Assembly: GCA_012033055.1 (NCBI GenBank)
Contig: JAAUPR010000007.1
Span: forward strand, 7,861-42,492
Direction of reading: 5' to 3'
Length of the DNA: 34,632 bases
DNA from: Limnothrix sp. RL_2_0
Lineage (GTDB): Bacteria > Cyanobacteriota > Cyanobacteriia > Cyanobacteriales > MRBY01
Of the stretch, positions 8,613 to 16,183 are shown one piece after another. The notes below the pieces were generated by a model that was not told the DNA's origin, did not search any database, and saw nothing but the letters and a program-made list of their open reading frames with translations. Numbering within the stretch: position 1 is the stretch's first letter; each line of letters begins with the position of its first letter. A program made the position numbers and the translations under genes.

Positions 8613-9182
8613 ATGACAACCCAAACTCTCGTGAAGCCTTTAACACCAGCAGCCTATTTAGAACAAGAAGTTGCCTCGGAAACACGCAATGAATATCGCA
8701 ACGGAGAAATCATCCCCATGGCAAGAGGCACACCAAAGCACAATCAAATTAGTGGAAATTCATATATCGCCCTCAAGCTAGCTCTAAAAAAATAACCCTA
8801 TGCCGTGTTTCATGTAGATCAGCGGTTATGGATTCCGGCGCAGCAAATCTATACTTATCCCGATGTGATGGTGACAGCAAAGCTTTTAACATTGCAAGAA
8901 GGGCACAAAGATACGGTGATAAATCCTTGTTTAATTGCGGAAGTTTTATCAAAGTCCACAAAAAATTATGATCGCAGCGAAAAGTTTCTTTACTATCGTT
9001 CTATCGCCAGTTTCAAAGAATATTTACTCATCGAACAAGATCGAATTTATGTCGAGCATTTCTATCAAATAGATCCTAAAAAATAGAGTTTGACAGAATA
9101 TACAGAAATTGATGATGTGATTGCTTTAGAGTCAGTGGGAATTGAGCTATCTTTAGATGATATTTATGAAGACACAGAGTGA
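8613..9182 (+). pseudogene. Uma2-family (DUF820) endonuclease-like gene with two in-frame stops
   Basis: Three consecutive segments in one reading frame form a single Uma2-type protein of about 190 codons. Segment one begins MTTQTLVKPLTPAAYLEQEV, segment two has the core WIPAQQIYTYPDVMV and IAEVLSKSTKNYDRSEKF, and the last ends LSLDDIYEDTE. They are split only by TAA at 8793-8795 and TAG at 9084-9086. The core carries the PD-(D/E)xK-like features of the family (YPDVMV; LIAEVLS). Each stop follows Lys-Lys, and each is one C-to-T change from a Gln codon (CAA, CAG), so the gene was probably inactivated by two transitions. An intact family member follows at 9397. Sequence error seems unlikely for two such substitutions. 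Natural readthrough cannot be excluded but has no support. Confidence 0.75.
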
Positions 9183-9268
9183 TTTTTGTCTTTTTGATTG
9201 CGTAATGATCAGAGGGGCGATCGCCCAGAAAAAACAACAATCAAAACCGAATCAAGACAGCATTTACC

Positions 9269-9394
9269 ATGCAGATTCCCATAGAAAATTTCTTCACAGA
9301 GTGGCGGGAATATTTACCGAAAGTGGCAGAGGGCGATCGCCCTAAAAATAAACCTATCAACTACAATCAAAACAGAACGCAGATATTTAAGTGA
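9269..9394 (+). CDS. Doubtful 41-codon ORF upstream of the intact Uma2 gene
   Basis: This frame encodes about 41 residues starting MQIPIENFFTEWREYLPKVA and stops three bases before the ATG of the next gene. The first 25 residues look protein-like, but a HIP1 site makes up part of the frame and no family is recognisable. The close spacing to the Uma2 gene would fit a leader peptide or small partner. I see no Shine-Dalgarno. Treat as a weak candidate. Confidence 0.2.
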   Translation: MQIPIENFFTEWREYLPKVAEGDRPKNKPINYNQNRTQIFK

Positions 9395-9396
9395 TT

Positions 9397-9945
9397 ATGA
9401 CTCTGGCGACTTATAAATGGACGGTAAAAAATTACCATCAAGCCATTGATGCGGGTTTGTTTGCTGATGAATCGGTTGAATTATTACGTGGAAATTTAGT
9501 TGTTATAGCACCAGAGCGGGAACCCCATGCTTATTACACTCGCAGCATTAGTCATTATTTACAAAGCTTGTTAGGCGATCGCGCTTTAGTTAGTGAAGCT
9601 CATCCAATTATCTTGCCGAATAATTCTGAGCCAGAACCTGATGTGGCGATCGCCCAGCCTTTAGGACGAGAATATTTAAATCATCACCCTTACCCTGAAA
9701 ATATTTTTTGGCTGATCGAATGTTCTCAAGCCACCCTAACTAAAGATTTAACCGAAAAGAAAGACATCTATGCAGAAGCGGGCATTCAAGAATATTGGGT
9801 AATTGATTTACAAAATCATCAATTAATTGTTTTCAAAGACTTGCAAAATAATTTATATACAACAGAGCAAATGTTCACAAATGGAGTAATTTCTCCTGTT
9901 AGTTTTCCTGATTTGCAAATACCTGTAACCGAGCTTCTTCAGTAG
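9397..9945 (+). CDS. Uma2-family (DUF820) endonuclease-like protein
   Basis: An intact family member of about 182 residues from ATG 9397 (a GTG at 9391 would add two). The family pattern is clear: DAGLFADESVELLRGNLV near the N-terminus, then PEPDVAIAQP, FWLIECSQATLTKDLTEK and GIQEYWVIDLQNHQLIVF. The Asp of PEPDVA, the Glu of LIECS and the Lys of TEKK sit where PD-(D/E)xK nuclease residues are expected. These genes are multi-copy in many cyanobacteria and move between genomes; their biological role is not established. The broken relative directly upstream is clearly divergent, so the two are not a recent tandem duplication. Confidence 0.85.
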   Translation: MTLATYKWTVKNYHQAIDAGLFADESVELLRGNLVVIAPEREPHAYYTRSISHYLQSLLGDRALVSEAHPIILPNNSEPEPDVAIAQPLGREYLNHHPYPENIFWLIECSQATLTKDLTEKKDIYAEAGIQEYWVIDLQNHQLIVFKDLQNNLYTTEQMFTNGVISPVSFPDLQIPVTELLQ

Positions 9946-9990
9946 GGGCGATCGCCCCCATCTTTCCCCACGAAATCTACAACTCTGTAG

Positions 9991-10062
9991 AATGTGTTAG
10001 CGAAGCGTAACGCATTGATCTTTCAATATCAAAAAGGCGCGTTACATTTCATTAACGCACCC
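9991..10062. repeat. Paired imperfect palindromes of the cyanobacterial GCGTTA type
   Basis: Two adjacent imperfect palindromes. The first (9991-10016) pairs AATGTGTTAGCG with GCGTAACGCATT. The second (about 10037-10062) pairs GGCGCGTTA with TAACGCACC around CATTTCAT. The TAACGCA / TGCGTTA words match a class of short dispersed palindromic repeats common between genes in cyanobacteria. There is no T-run, so a terminator role is unlikely. It lies between two convergent genes (Uma2, plus; HEPN-like, minus). Confidence 0.55.
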
Positions 10063-10106
10063 TATAAGATTGGTGCTCTACTTTGAATAGTCCAGATATA
10101 TTGTTT

Positions 10107-10844
10107 TTAATCGCCTGTTACGTTCGCGATCTGATGGACTTCGATCTTACTTAACTCTTCAGCATATGGATGATAGTATTCGTTTGCAATTTGAACAAAC
10201 AACGTAAATAAATTCGGAACTTCACTTCTTAGGCGTTCTGGAAAATCTGTCGTATGGTGACCCGATGTAGGATCGTCAGCATGAATAAATTCATTTCTGA
10301 TTCTTGCAGCTTCTTTCAATAGCTCATCTAAATCTTGAAAGCCAAACTTTTTAAGGTCTTCTTTCCACTTGCTTTGTGTGACAAATGGATAGCATTTGCC
10401 TTGTTTAGCCGAAACACTAGGAAATTGCTTTAACAGAAAATAAGCATATTCTTTTGAGTGAGGAGAAGGACAAAGTTGGACTCGAATTAGTTTCCATAAA
10501 CAATGATCTAAAAGAAGCTCAAACAGAGATCTAAATAAGATGACCATCATGGGTTTCCAGTCAGATATCGGTTTTTCTTTGACTCTAGGATTTCCTGATG
10601 TCCACATTTCTAAAATATTTTCTTCAAAATATTCTTCTAAAACTTTTGAAGGTTTTTGTTGATAATAATCTTCTAATAAAATCACATACTCGTAAGCAGA
10701 TTCTGGAAAATGAGCAACGGTTTCATCAGAAACTACTCCATAACCTGGACATTTTTGCCCCGCGAGATTGCGGTCTACATAACCGCAGTATAGGCACTCC
10801 TGATAATATGGAATGATAGATAGTAAAGCTTGGTTTGACTGCAT
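10107..10844 (-). CDS. HEPN-like protein with N-terminal Cys cluster, unknown function
   Basis: A 245-residue soluble protein. The N-terminus has a zinc-ribbon-like start, C17-x2-C20 then C32-P, but the position expected for a fourth Cys (C-P-x-C) carries Tyr35, so the site may be incomplete. Residues 95-245 look all-helical and contain RIRNEFIHAD, with R183-x4-H188, the pattern of HEPN domains in toxin and RNase proteins, preceded by a Leu/Glu-rich helix (DLDELLKEAA). HEPN proteins are often ribonucleases, but the motif also occurs by chance and in non-catalytic families. Base composition is AT-rich compared with alaS and suf. A ParD-type antitoxin fragment lies 19 bp upstream on the same strand. 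ATG 10844 is the first start; no strong Shine-Dalgarno is seen. Family not firmly recognised. Confidence 0.6.
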   Translation of the reverse strand: MQSNQALLSIIPYYQECLYCGYVDRNLAGQKCPGYGVVSDETVAHFPESAYEYVILLEDYYQQKPSKVLEEYFEENILEMWTSGNPRVKEKPISDWKPMMVILFRSLFELLLDHCLWKLIRVQLCPSPHSKEYAYFLLKQFPSVSAKQGKCYPFVTQSKWKEDLKKFGFQDLDELLKEAARIRNEFIHADDPTSGHHTTDFPERLRSEVPNLFTLFVQIANEYYHPYAEELSKIEVHQIANVTGD

Positions 10845-10863
10845 ACCCTAAAATGCCCATTCT

Positions 10864-10968
10864 CTAAATATTATTCTTTTTTTGATTTAACTTCGCTGCA
10901 CTTGAACACTGTCCAGTTGCAACCTTATCCGCCACAGTCTGTTCTTGGGCTAATGTTAGCGTGATCAT
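10864..10968 (-). pseudogene. N-terminal fragment of a ParD/CopG-type antitoxin
   Basis: Beginning at ATG 10968, the frame reads MITLTLAQEQTVADKVATGQ, then a Cys-Ser-Ser-Ala-Ala run that drifts into Lys/Asn and stops at 34 codons. The first 27 residues resemble the start of ParD-like antitoxins (LTxxQExxVxxKxATGxYxSAxEV), where a full protein would be about 70-90 residues. The strong ribosome-binding site GAGGTGAT (10973-10980) four bases before the ATG supports a formerly real start. No ParE toxin frame follows; the next gene is the HEPN-like one. The family call is from pattern memory. Confidence 0.5.
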
Positions 10969-11043
10969 GCAAATCACCTCAATTGATAGAACCTTTAGAC
11001 TAGAATTATCGTCTTTCTCCCCGAAGCCGAGCGCCCCATGTTT

Positions 11044-11073
11044 CCCCATCAAGTTCATGGAATGCCAAAATAG
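11044..11073 (+). repeat. Upstream block, copy 1 (before the DUF29 gene)
   Basis: This block of about 30 bp contains AAGTTC-ATGGAATGCCAAAATAGA and resembles the block at 11584-11613 before alaS (AAGTTCTACGGAATGTCACAATAGA), with one indel and a few substitutions. Each copy lies 33-45 bp before a start codon, which fits shared promoter or leader elements, with AAAATA/ACAATA as possible -10 regions. No clear -35 is visible. Confidence 0.4.
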
Positions 11074-11106
11074 AGGGGCAACCATATTGAGTCGCGACAT
11101 CTAATC

Positions 11107-11556
11107 ATGGAATCATCCCTACTGTACGAACAAGACATTTTGCTCTGGGTTGAAGATACTGTAGCCAAACTTAAGGCAAGGGATTTTGAAAATATAGATA
11201 TTGAGAATTTAATTGAAGAGGTAGAATCCTTGGGGATTTCGCAGAAGAAAGAATTAATCAGTCGGTTAATTGTGATTCTTGAGCATTTACTCAAACGGCT
11301 TTATGTTGATTCGTCTTATGATTTTCATGGTTGGGAGAGAACTGTCCGTACTCAACGCAATAATTTACAAGTTTTGATTGATCAAGTGCCGAGTCTCAAA
11401 CGATTATGGGATACAAGTTTTGATAAAGCGTGGAATATTGCCCTTAAAACTGTTTGTGAAGACTATCCTAATGTTGATTTTCCGACGGAATGGAGTTATT
11501 CACGAGAAATAGAAGCAATGCTTAACGAGAGATTTTGGCTAAATTCTGAAGGGTAA
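11107..11556 (+). CDS. DUF29 family protein
   Basis: A 149-residue protein of the DUF29 family, which is abundant and multi-copy in cyanobacteria and of unknown function. The family features are visible: LYEQDILLWVEDTVAKLKAR at the N-terminus, DIENLIEEVESLG, the helical LISRLIVILEHLLKRLY, and a Trp-containing core GWERTVRTQRNNL. Length is typical. No signal peptide or membrane segment is evident. DUF29 genes are often found among mobile and toxin-antitoxin genes, as here. The ATG at 11107 fits the conserved N-terminus. It lies between two similar upstream blocks, so it may have been inserted in front of alaS. Confidence 0.85.
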   Translation: MESSLLYEQDILLWVEDTVAKLKARDFENIDIENLIEEVESLGISQKKELISRLIVILEHLLKRLYVDSSYDFHGWERTVRTQRNNLQVLIDQVPSLKRLWDTSFDKAWNIALKTVCEDYPNVDFPTEWSYSREIEAMLNERFWLNSEG

Positions 11557-11583
11557 GTAAAAAGGCGATCGCCGCCCATGACT

Positions 11584-11613
11584 CTCCATAAGTTCTACGG
11601 AATGTCACAATAG
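11584..11613 (+). repeat. Upstream block, copy 2 (before alaS)
   Basis: This is the partner of the block at 11044-11073. The shared core is AGTTC, then GGAATG, then CA(A/C)AATAGA. The distance to the alaS ATG at 11656 is about 43 bp, similar to copy 1 and its gene. It could be the alaS promoter or leader, copied when the DUF29 gene arrived. Confidence 0.4.
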
Positions 11614-11655
11614 ATGCAGTAAAGTTTGTAAAGCGAAAATTTTCCTGTAAAACCC

Positions 11656-14289
11656 ATGTCTAGTGTGCCTCCTGTCCTCAGCGGAAGTGAAATCCGGTCA
11701 AAATTCCTCAACTTCTTCCACGAGCGGCAACACCCGATTCTGCCCAGCGCCTCCCTTGTGCCGGAAGATCCGACGGTGCTGTTAACCATTGCCGGAATGT
11801 TGCCCTTTAAGCCGATTTTCCTTGGACAGGAAGACCCCCCCGCCCCCCGTGCCACGACTTCCCAGAAATGTATTCGCACCAATGACATTGAGAATGTGGG
11901 ACGCACTGCCCGCCACCATACCTTTTTCGAGATGTTGGGGAATTTTAGTTTTGGGGACTATTTTAAAAAACAGGCGATCGCCTGGGCATGGGAGATATCG
12001 ACCGAGGTTTACAAACTTGACCCGAAAAATATTGTGGTCAGCGTGTTCCGCGAAGATGACGAAGCCTACAAAATTTGGCGCGACCAAGAAGGTGTGCCTG
12101 AATCTCGCATTATCCGGATGGGCGAAGAAGATAACTTTTGGAAATCGGGCGTAACGGGTCCTTGTGGCCCTTGCTCCGAGCTTTATTATGACTTCAAACC
12201 AGAGCTAGGCGATGAAAATATTGACCTTGAAGACGACAGCCGTTTTATCGAGTATTACAATCTCGTTTTCATGCAATACAACCGCGATGCAGAAGGCAAT
12301 TTAACGCCCCTCGCAAAGCAAAATATTGATACTGGCATGGGTCTGGAACGGATGGCACAAATCCTCCAGCGTGTACCGAATAATTACGAAACAGATCTAA
12401 TTTTTCCAATTATTGAAACAGCGGCAAAATTAGCAGGCATCGACTACAAAACGGCTGACGAAAAAACAAAAGTTTCCTTAAAAGTTATCGGTGATCATGT
12501 GCGTTCTGTTGTGCAAATGATTGCAGATGGCATCACGGCTTCCAACACGGATCGCGGCTATATTTTGCGTCGTTTAATTCGTCGGGTGGTGCGCCACGGC
12601 AAACTGATCGGCATCGAAAGTAACTTTATTCTTGCAGTCGCAGAAACAGCCATTCAAATGTTGGAAGAACCTTATCCCAATACTCGCGAGCGGGAGAGTT
12701 TTATTAAGCAAGAATTAGAGCGGGAAGAAAACAATTTCCTCAAAACTTTAGAGCGCGGCGAAAAACTGCTGGCTGAGATTATTGAGAAGGAAGAAAAACA
12801 AATTTCTGGTGTTGATGCCTTTACGCTTTTTGACACCTTTGGTTTCCCCTTTGAACTGACCCAAGAAATCGCAGAGGAACAAGGTTTAACTGTTGATGAA
12901 ACGGGTTATTATGAGGAGATGAAAAAGCAGCAAGAACGCTCTAAAGCTGCCCACGAAACCATTGATTTAACTGTCCAAGGAAGTTTAGATGAACTAGCCG
13001 AACGTATTCACCCAACCAAATTTGTTGGCTATACAAATCTGCAATCCCAAGTTCAAATTGAAGCGGTTTTAGTGGGGGGGCATCCAGTTGAACAGGCTGA
13101 AGTTGGTAGCGAAGTGCAACTCATTTGTAATAGCACGCCGTTCTATGCTGAGTCCGGTGGACAGATCGGCGATCGCGGTTATTTTTTGGGCGATAATCTC
13201 GTCGTTCGCATCGAAGATGTCAAAAAAGAATCCGGCTTTTTCGTCCATTACGGCAAAATTGAGCGGGGCACTTTAAACATTGGCGATACGGTAAATGCCA
13301 CTATTGATCGTGCTTGCCGCCGTCGTGCTCAAGCGAATCATACGGCAACTCACCTATTACAAGCGGCTTTAAAAAATATCGTTGATGACTCTATCGCTCA
13401 GGCGGGTTCTTTGGTAGATTTTGACCGCTTGCGATTCGACTTTAACTGTCCTCGTGCAATTACCGCCGACGAACTCGTACAAATCGAAGATCAGATTAAC
13501 GCATGGATTGCTGAAGCCCACGACACCCAAGTTGAAACCATGGCGATCGCCGATGCAAAGGCAAAAGGTGCAGTGGCAATGTTCGGTGAAAAGTACGGCG
13601 AAGAAGTGCGGGTGGTGGATGTCCCCGGCGTATCAATGGAGCTTTGTGGCGGAACCCATGTAAACAACACGGCTGAAATTGGTTTGTTTAAAATTGTTTC
13701 TGAAACCGGAATTTCCTCTGGTATCCGACGCATTGAGGCGATCGCCGGAGCATCAGTATTAGATTATTTGAAAGTCCGCGATCAAGTGGTCAAAGAATTG
13801 GGTGATAAATTCAAAGCCAAACCCGAAGAAATCACCGAGCGGGTCGAGAATATCCAAGCCGAATTGCGCGGTGTCCAAAAAGAGTTAGAAAAGGTAAAAG
13901 CAGAACTGGCGATCGCCAAATCAGAAGCCCTAATCAGCCAAGCCGAAACCGTCGGAGAATTCAAAATCCTCGTGGAAAATATGGGCGCCCTCGATGCCAA
14001 AGCCCTCCAAACCGCAGCAGAACGTTTACAACAAAAACTCGGTAATGCCGCCGTGGTTTTAGCCTCTATCCCAGAAGAAGGAAAAGTTTCCCTTGTCGCC
14101 GCTTTTGGGGAAGAAATTTATAAAGGCAAAAAACTCCAAGCCGGAAAATTTATCGGGGCGATCGCCAAGCTCTGTGGCGGTGGTGGCGGTGGTCGTCCGA
14201 ACCTAGCCCAAGCCGGGGGACGGGATGCCAGCAAACTACCAGAAGCCTTAGCACAAGCAAAAACACAGCTCATTGAAACTTTAGGCTAA
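11656..14289 (+). CDS. alaS: Alanyl-tRNA synthetase
   Basis: Charges tRNA-Ala with alanine in the cytoplasm and edits mischarged Ser and Gly. The 877-residue length is normal. The class II catalytic core is at the N-terminus (GSEIRSKFLNFF; then RATTSQKCIRTNDIENVG, the motif 2 region). The editing-domain zinc site is complete: H562-x3-H566 in NHTATHLL and C664-x3-H668 in CGGTHV. The C-terminal C-Ala part has a coiled coil (about 720-760) and the glycine-rich KLCGGGGGGRPNLAQAGG. ATG 11656 fits the family N-terminus. A strong terminator follows the stop, so alaS is probably monocistronic. Confidence 0.97.
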   Translation: MSSVPPVLSGSEIRSKFLNFFHERQHPILPSASLVPEDPTVLLTIAGMLPFKPIFLGQEDPPAPRATTSQKCIRTNDIENVGRTARHHTFFEMLGNFSFGDYFKKQAIAWAWEISTEVYKLDPKNIVVSVFREDDEAYKIWRDQEGVPESRIIRMGEEDNFWKSGVTGPCGPCSELYYDFKPELGDENIDLEDDSRFIEYYNLVFMQYNRDAEGNLTPLAKQNIDTGMGLERMAQILQRVPNNYETDLIFPIIETAAKLAGIDYKTADEKTKVSLKVIGDHVRSVVQMIADGITASNTDRGYILRRLIRRVVRHGKLIGIESNFILAVAETAIQMLEEPYPNTRERESFIKQELEREENNFLKTLERGEKLLAEIIEKEEKQISGVDAFTLFDTFGFPFELTQEIAEEQGLTVDETGYYEEMKKQQERSKAAHETIDLTVQGSLDELAERIHPTKFVGYTNLQSQVQIEAVLVGGHPVEQAEVGSEVQLICNSTPFYAESGGQIGDRGYFLGDNLVVRIEDVKKESGFFVHYGKIERGTLNIGDTVNATIDRACRRRAQANHTATHLLQAALKNIVDDSIAQAGSLVDFDRLRFDFNCPRAITADELVQIEDQINAWIAEAHDTQVETMAIADAKAKGAVAMFGEKYGEEVRVVDVPGVSMELCGGTHVNNTAEIGLFKIVSETGISSGIRRIEAIAGASVLDYLKVRDQVVKELGDKFKAKPEEITERVENIQAELRGVQKELEKVKAELAIAKSEALISQAETVGEFKILVENMGALDAKALQTAAERLQQKLGNAAVVLASIPEEGKVSLVAAFGEEIYKGKKLQAGKFIGAIAKLCGGGGGGRPNLAQAGGRDASKLPEALAQAKTQLIETLG

Positions 14290-14297
14290 AACAATAG

Positions 14298-14322
14298 GGT
14301 GGGGACATTTCCTCACCTTTTT
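14298..14322 (+). terminator. Rho-independent terminator of alaS
   Basis: An 8-bp stem (GGTGGGGA with TCCTCACC, one G-U pair) encloses a 4-nt loop (14306-14309) and is followed by TTTTT at 14318-14322. It begins 9 bp after the alaS stop codon. Confidence 0.8.
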
Positions 14323-14344
14323 ATTGCAATTAATACCAAAGCCG

Positions 14345-14756
14345 TTATGTAGGTAGCGGCAATGCAGATTCTGTTTTTGGCCACCAATGATAATTGGTCA
14401 ACCGTCGAATTTGCTCTTGAAATTTTTCACTTAAAATACAGCAACGTTTAGTAAGAGCTTCTTCTAAAGAATCTAAGGATGAAGGAGCCTAGTTCACTAT
14501 CGGTTCATCCACCAAAGACCATAATCGTTCCGCAGGCTGTAGTTCTGGGGAATAAGGGTGGTAAGAATAACAGCTCTAATCCTTCCGGTAACTCCAACTT
14601 ATCCGTGCGATGCCATCCAGCGTTATCCACAACCAACAGTACTTTCTTCTCCTTCCCTAACCCTTGCTGTTAAGCAAAGTCCCACAAAGATTCTCTGAGC
14701 CATTGATGATTCACCCTTGGCATCAGATGCCACTCCTTACCTATTTTGGCCTTCGG
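14345..14756 (-). pseudogene. IS630-type transposase remnant (C-terminal half)
   Basis: Read on the minus strand, this stretch encodes the end of an IS630-family DDE transposase. It contains KVLLVVDNAGWHR with the second catalytic Asp, then LELLFLPP and, after a shift of frame, YSPELQPAERLW with the catalytic Glu, then LTNYHWWP near the end. It is dead: stops occur at 14757-14759 (upstream limit), 14670-14672 and 14489-14491, and one extra base lies at about 14551-14558 between LPP and YSPE. The N-terminal half with the first catalytic Asp is missing. I found no terminal inverted repeats or TA target duplication. The remaining 14760-14983 holds no gene that I can see. Confidence 0.85.
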
Positions 14757-14992
14757 CTACCTTCCCCAATGAAAGATATTGATTGCTCTATGGGCTTTTG
14801 TTAAGAACTCTTTTGAATCCTTTAAAGAGCTGAAAAGAAAGGCATCGTAATACTCTTTTCCGACGTTTTTACTTTATTGCTTCACAATGTATAGCCGAGC
14901 GATACCGAACATCGCTACCCTTGAACAAAGAACTTTTGTGATTACTTTAAAGTGTTTAAATTTCTCTCTCCTAAAGCAATAGGTTGATGACA

Positions 14993-15319
14993 ATGATTTT
15001 GACTACAACAAATGATATTCAAGGCTTCGAAATTCTTGCTTATAAAGGCGTCGTTACGGCGGAAGTTGTTTACGGCACTAATGCTCTACGGGATTTTTTT
15101 GCAGGCATTCGCGACATTATCGGTGGACGCACGGGCAGCTACGAAAAGATTTTTGAGAAAGGTCACCAAGAAGCGATGGAGGAACTGGAACAGAGAGCCA
15201 AAAAGTTGGGCGCAGATGCTGTAATTGGGATAAATCTCGATACTGGCACGATCAATGTTGATGAAAAAGGGGTGTTGCTCCTCATTACTGCCTCAGGTAC
15301 GGCTGTGAAATTGCGCTAG
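14993..15319 (+). CDS. YbjQ/UPF0145 family protein
   Basis: A 109-residue protein of the YbjQ (UPF0145, heavy-metal-binding-like) family. It shows MILTTTNDIQGFEI at the start, the VxGxxVxG-like GVVTAEVVYG, a central Arg-Asp helix (LRDFFAGIRDIIGG) and the highly conserved end LGADAVIGINLD. Members form pentamers; the function is not established. ATG 14993 gives the family N-terminus; ATG 14987 and TTG 14984 in the same frame are alternatives, with AGG at 14981-14983 as a weak ribosome site. It stands alone, between the transposase remnant and the tRNA gene. Confidence 0.85.
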   Translation: MILTTTNDIQGFEILAYKGVVTAEVVYGTNALRDFFAGIRDIIGGRTGSYEKIFEKGHQEAMEELEQRAKKLGADAVIGINLDTGTINVDEKGVLLLITASGTAVKLR

Positions 15320-15383
15320 TTTCACCTGTGACAAATGACCTAGATAGATGGTCTTGTTTTACCGGTTATTTAAACAGATTGCT

Positions 15384-15415
15384 CAAAAAAATTCCGTCCA
15401 GTAATTTGGGCGGAA
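15384..15415 (-). terminator. Terminator of the tRNA-Gln gene
   Basis: On the minus strand TTCCGCCC pairs with GGACGGAA (one bulged base) around a short AT-rich loop, followed by a run of Ts (15384-15391). It lies about 20 bp past the tRNA 3' end, after an A-rich stretch. Confidence 0.7.
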
Positions 15416-15436
15416 CTGATTTTTCTTTTTTTTTGA

Positions 15437-15508
15437 CTGGGGTGCCAGGATTCGAACCTGGGAATGGCGGTACCAAAAACCGCTGCCTTACCGCTTGGCG
15501 ACACCCCA
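15437..15508 (-). tRNA. tRNA-Gln (anticodon UUG)
   Basis: The cloverleaf folds fully on the minus strand: acceptor TGGGGTG/CACCCCA, D-arm GCCAAGCGGTAAGGC, anticodon stem GCGGT/ACCGC with loop TTTTGGT (anticodon TTG), variable CATTC, and T-arm CCAGG-TTCGAAT-CCTGG. The discriminator base is G, as expected for glutamine. The CCA end is not encoded. Confidence 0.97.
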
Positions 15509-15543
15509 ATGGCGCGTTTAAAACTGATGTTTAAGCCTTTGGA

Positions 15544-15574
15544 ATTATAACTTCACTTCACTAGGATCTGTCAA
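15544..15574 (-). promoter_or_regulatory. Promoter of the tRNA-Gln gene
   Basis: On the minus strand, TTGACA (15574-15569) and TATAAT (15549-15544) are both exact consensus hexamers, but the spacer is 19 bp instead of 17. The -10 lies about 35 bp before the mature tRNA 5' end. Confidence 0.7.
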
Positions 15575-15689
15575 GATTTTTTGAAAATTAATTTTGAATC
15601 AGGTTTTTCCCATGGGCGATCGCCGTCAACCGTTGTCAAAAGCAAAAAAATTCGGTACACCTTGTACCGTTACCTTCACGAAATTATTG

Positions 15690-15995
15690 ATGTCAGATTC
15701 AGATCTTATTGCACAGCTCAAATCCGGTTCTGGGGATAGTCAGTGGCATGATCTCGCGCCCCATGCCGGACGGGATGCTTTGATTGTGGTGCATCCTTCC
15801 CTAGAACTGCTCATTGTGGGGGAGGCGATCGCCACGGATAATGCTGCCCTTGTTGGGAAATGGATGAACGGCGGGTTAATCCGCAAACCGACTTTAGAAG
15901 AGCTAGATGAATGGAGTCGTGATGCTGTCCGGAAATTCCCCACTTTGATCGTGCAACCCTTTGTTTTAATTAGCGGGTCGATCACCTTAGATTAA
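15690..15995 (+). CDS. DUF2288 family protein
   Basis: A protein of 101 residues from ATG 15690 (MSDSDLIAQLKSG). It carries the DUF2288 pattern: WHDLAPHAGRDALIVVHPSL, then LLIVGEAIATDNAALVGKW, then the end FPTLIVQPFVLISG. The function is unknown. The frame opens earlier, at 15594, but those 32 codons are compositionally odd and include a HIP1 site, so the shorter start is preferred. No strong ribosome site is seen. It is soluble and single-domain. Confidence 0.8.
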   Translation: MSDSDLIAQLKSGSGDSQWHDLAPHAGRDALIVVHPSLELLIVGEAIATDNAALVGKWMNGGLIRKPTLEELDEWSRDAVRKFPTLIVQPFVLISGSITLD

Positions 15996-16183
15996 TCTTC
16001 CTGAAATAAATCGGTAACTTACGTGAGTTGGCGGTGGATGGAGATGATATCCGTGGCTTAGGCTAAACTAATTGTTTGAGTCCGTCATGTCCTATGATCT
16101 GAACGGCACTATTGAAAAAAATTCGGGATTCTCCCCCCGGAGCCACGAAAAGTGACCGTGTAAGAGCAGTTTTGTCTGTGAAT

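Noticed and set aside
9991-10062. Possible transcription terminator between Uma2 and the HEPN-like gene
   Set aside because: The palindromes lack a T-run on either strand, so they are listed as a repeat.
10969-11100. Longer minus-strand frame (from 11100) for the antitoxin fragment
   Set aside because: The upstream codons look like random translation, and the strong ribosome site lies just before ATG 10968.
15594-15689. Upstream extension of the DUF2288 frame
   Set aside because: The extra 32 codons are compositionally unlike the family and include a HIP1 site; ATG 15690 gives the usual N-terminus.
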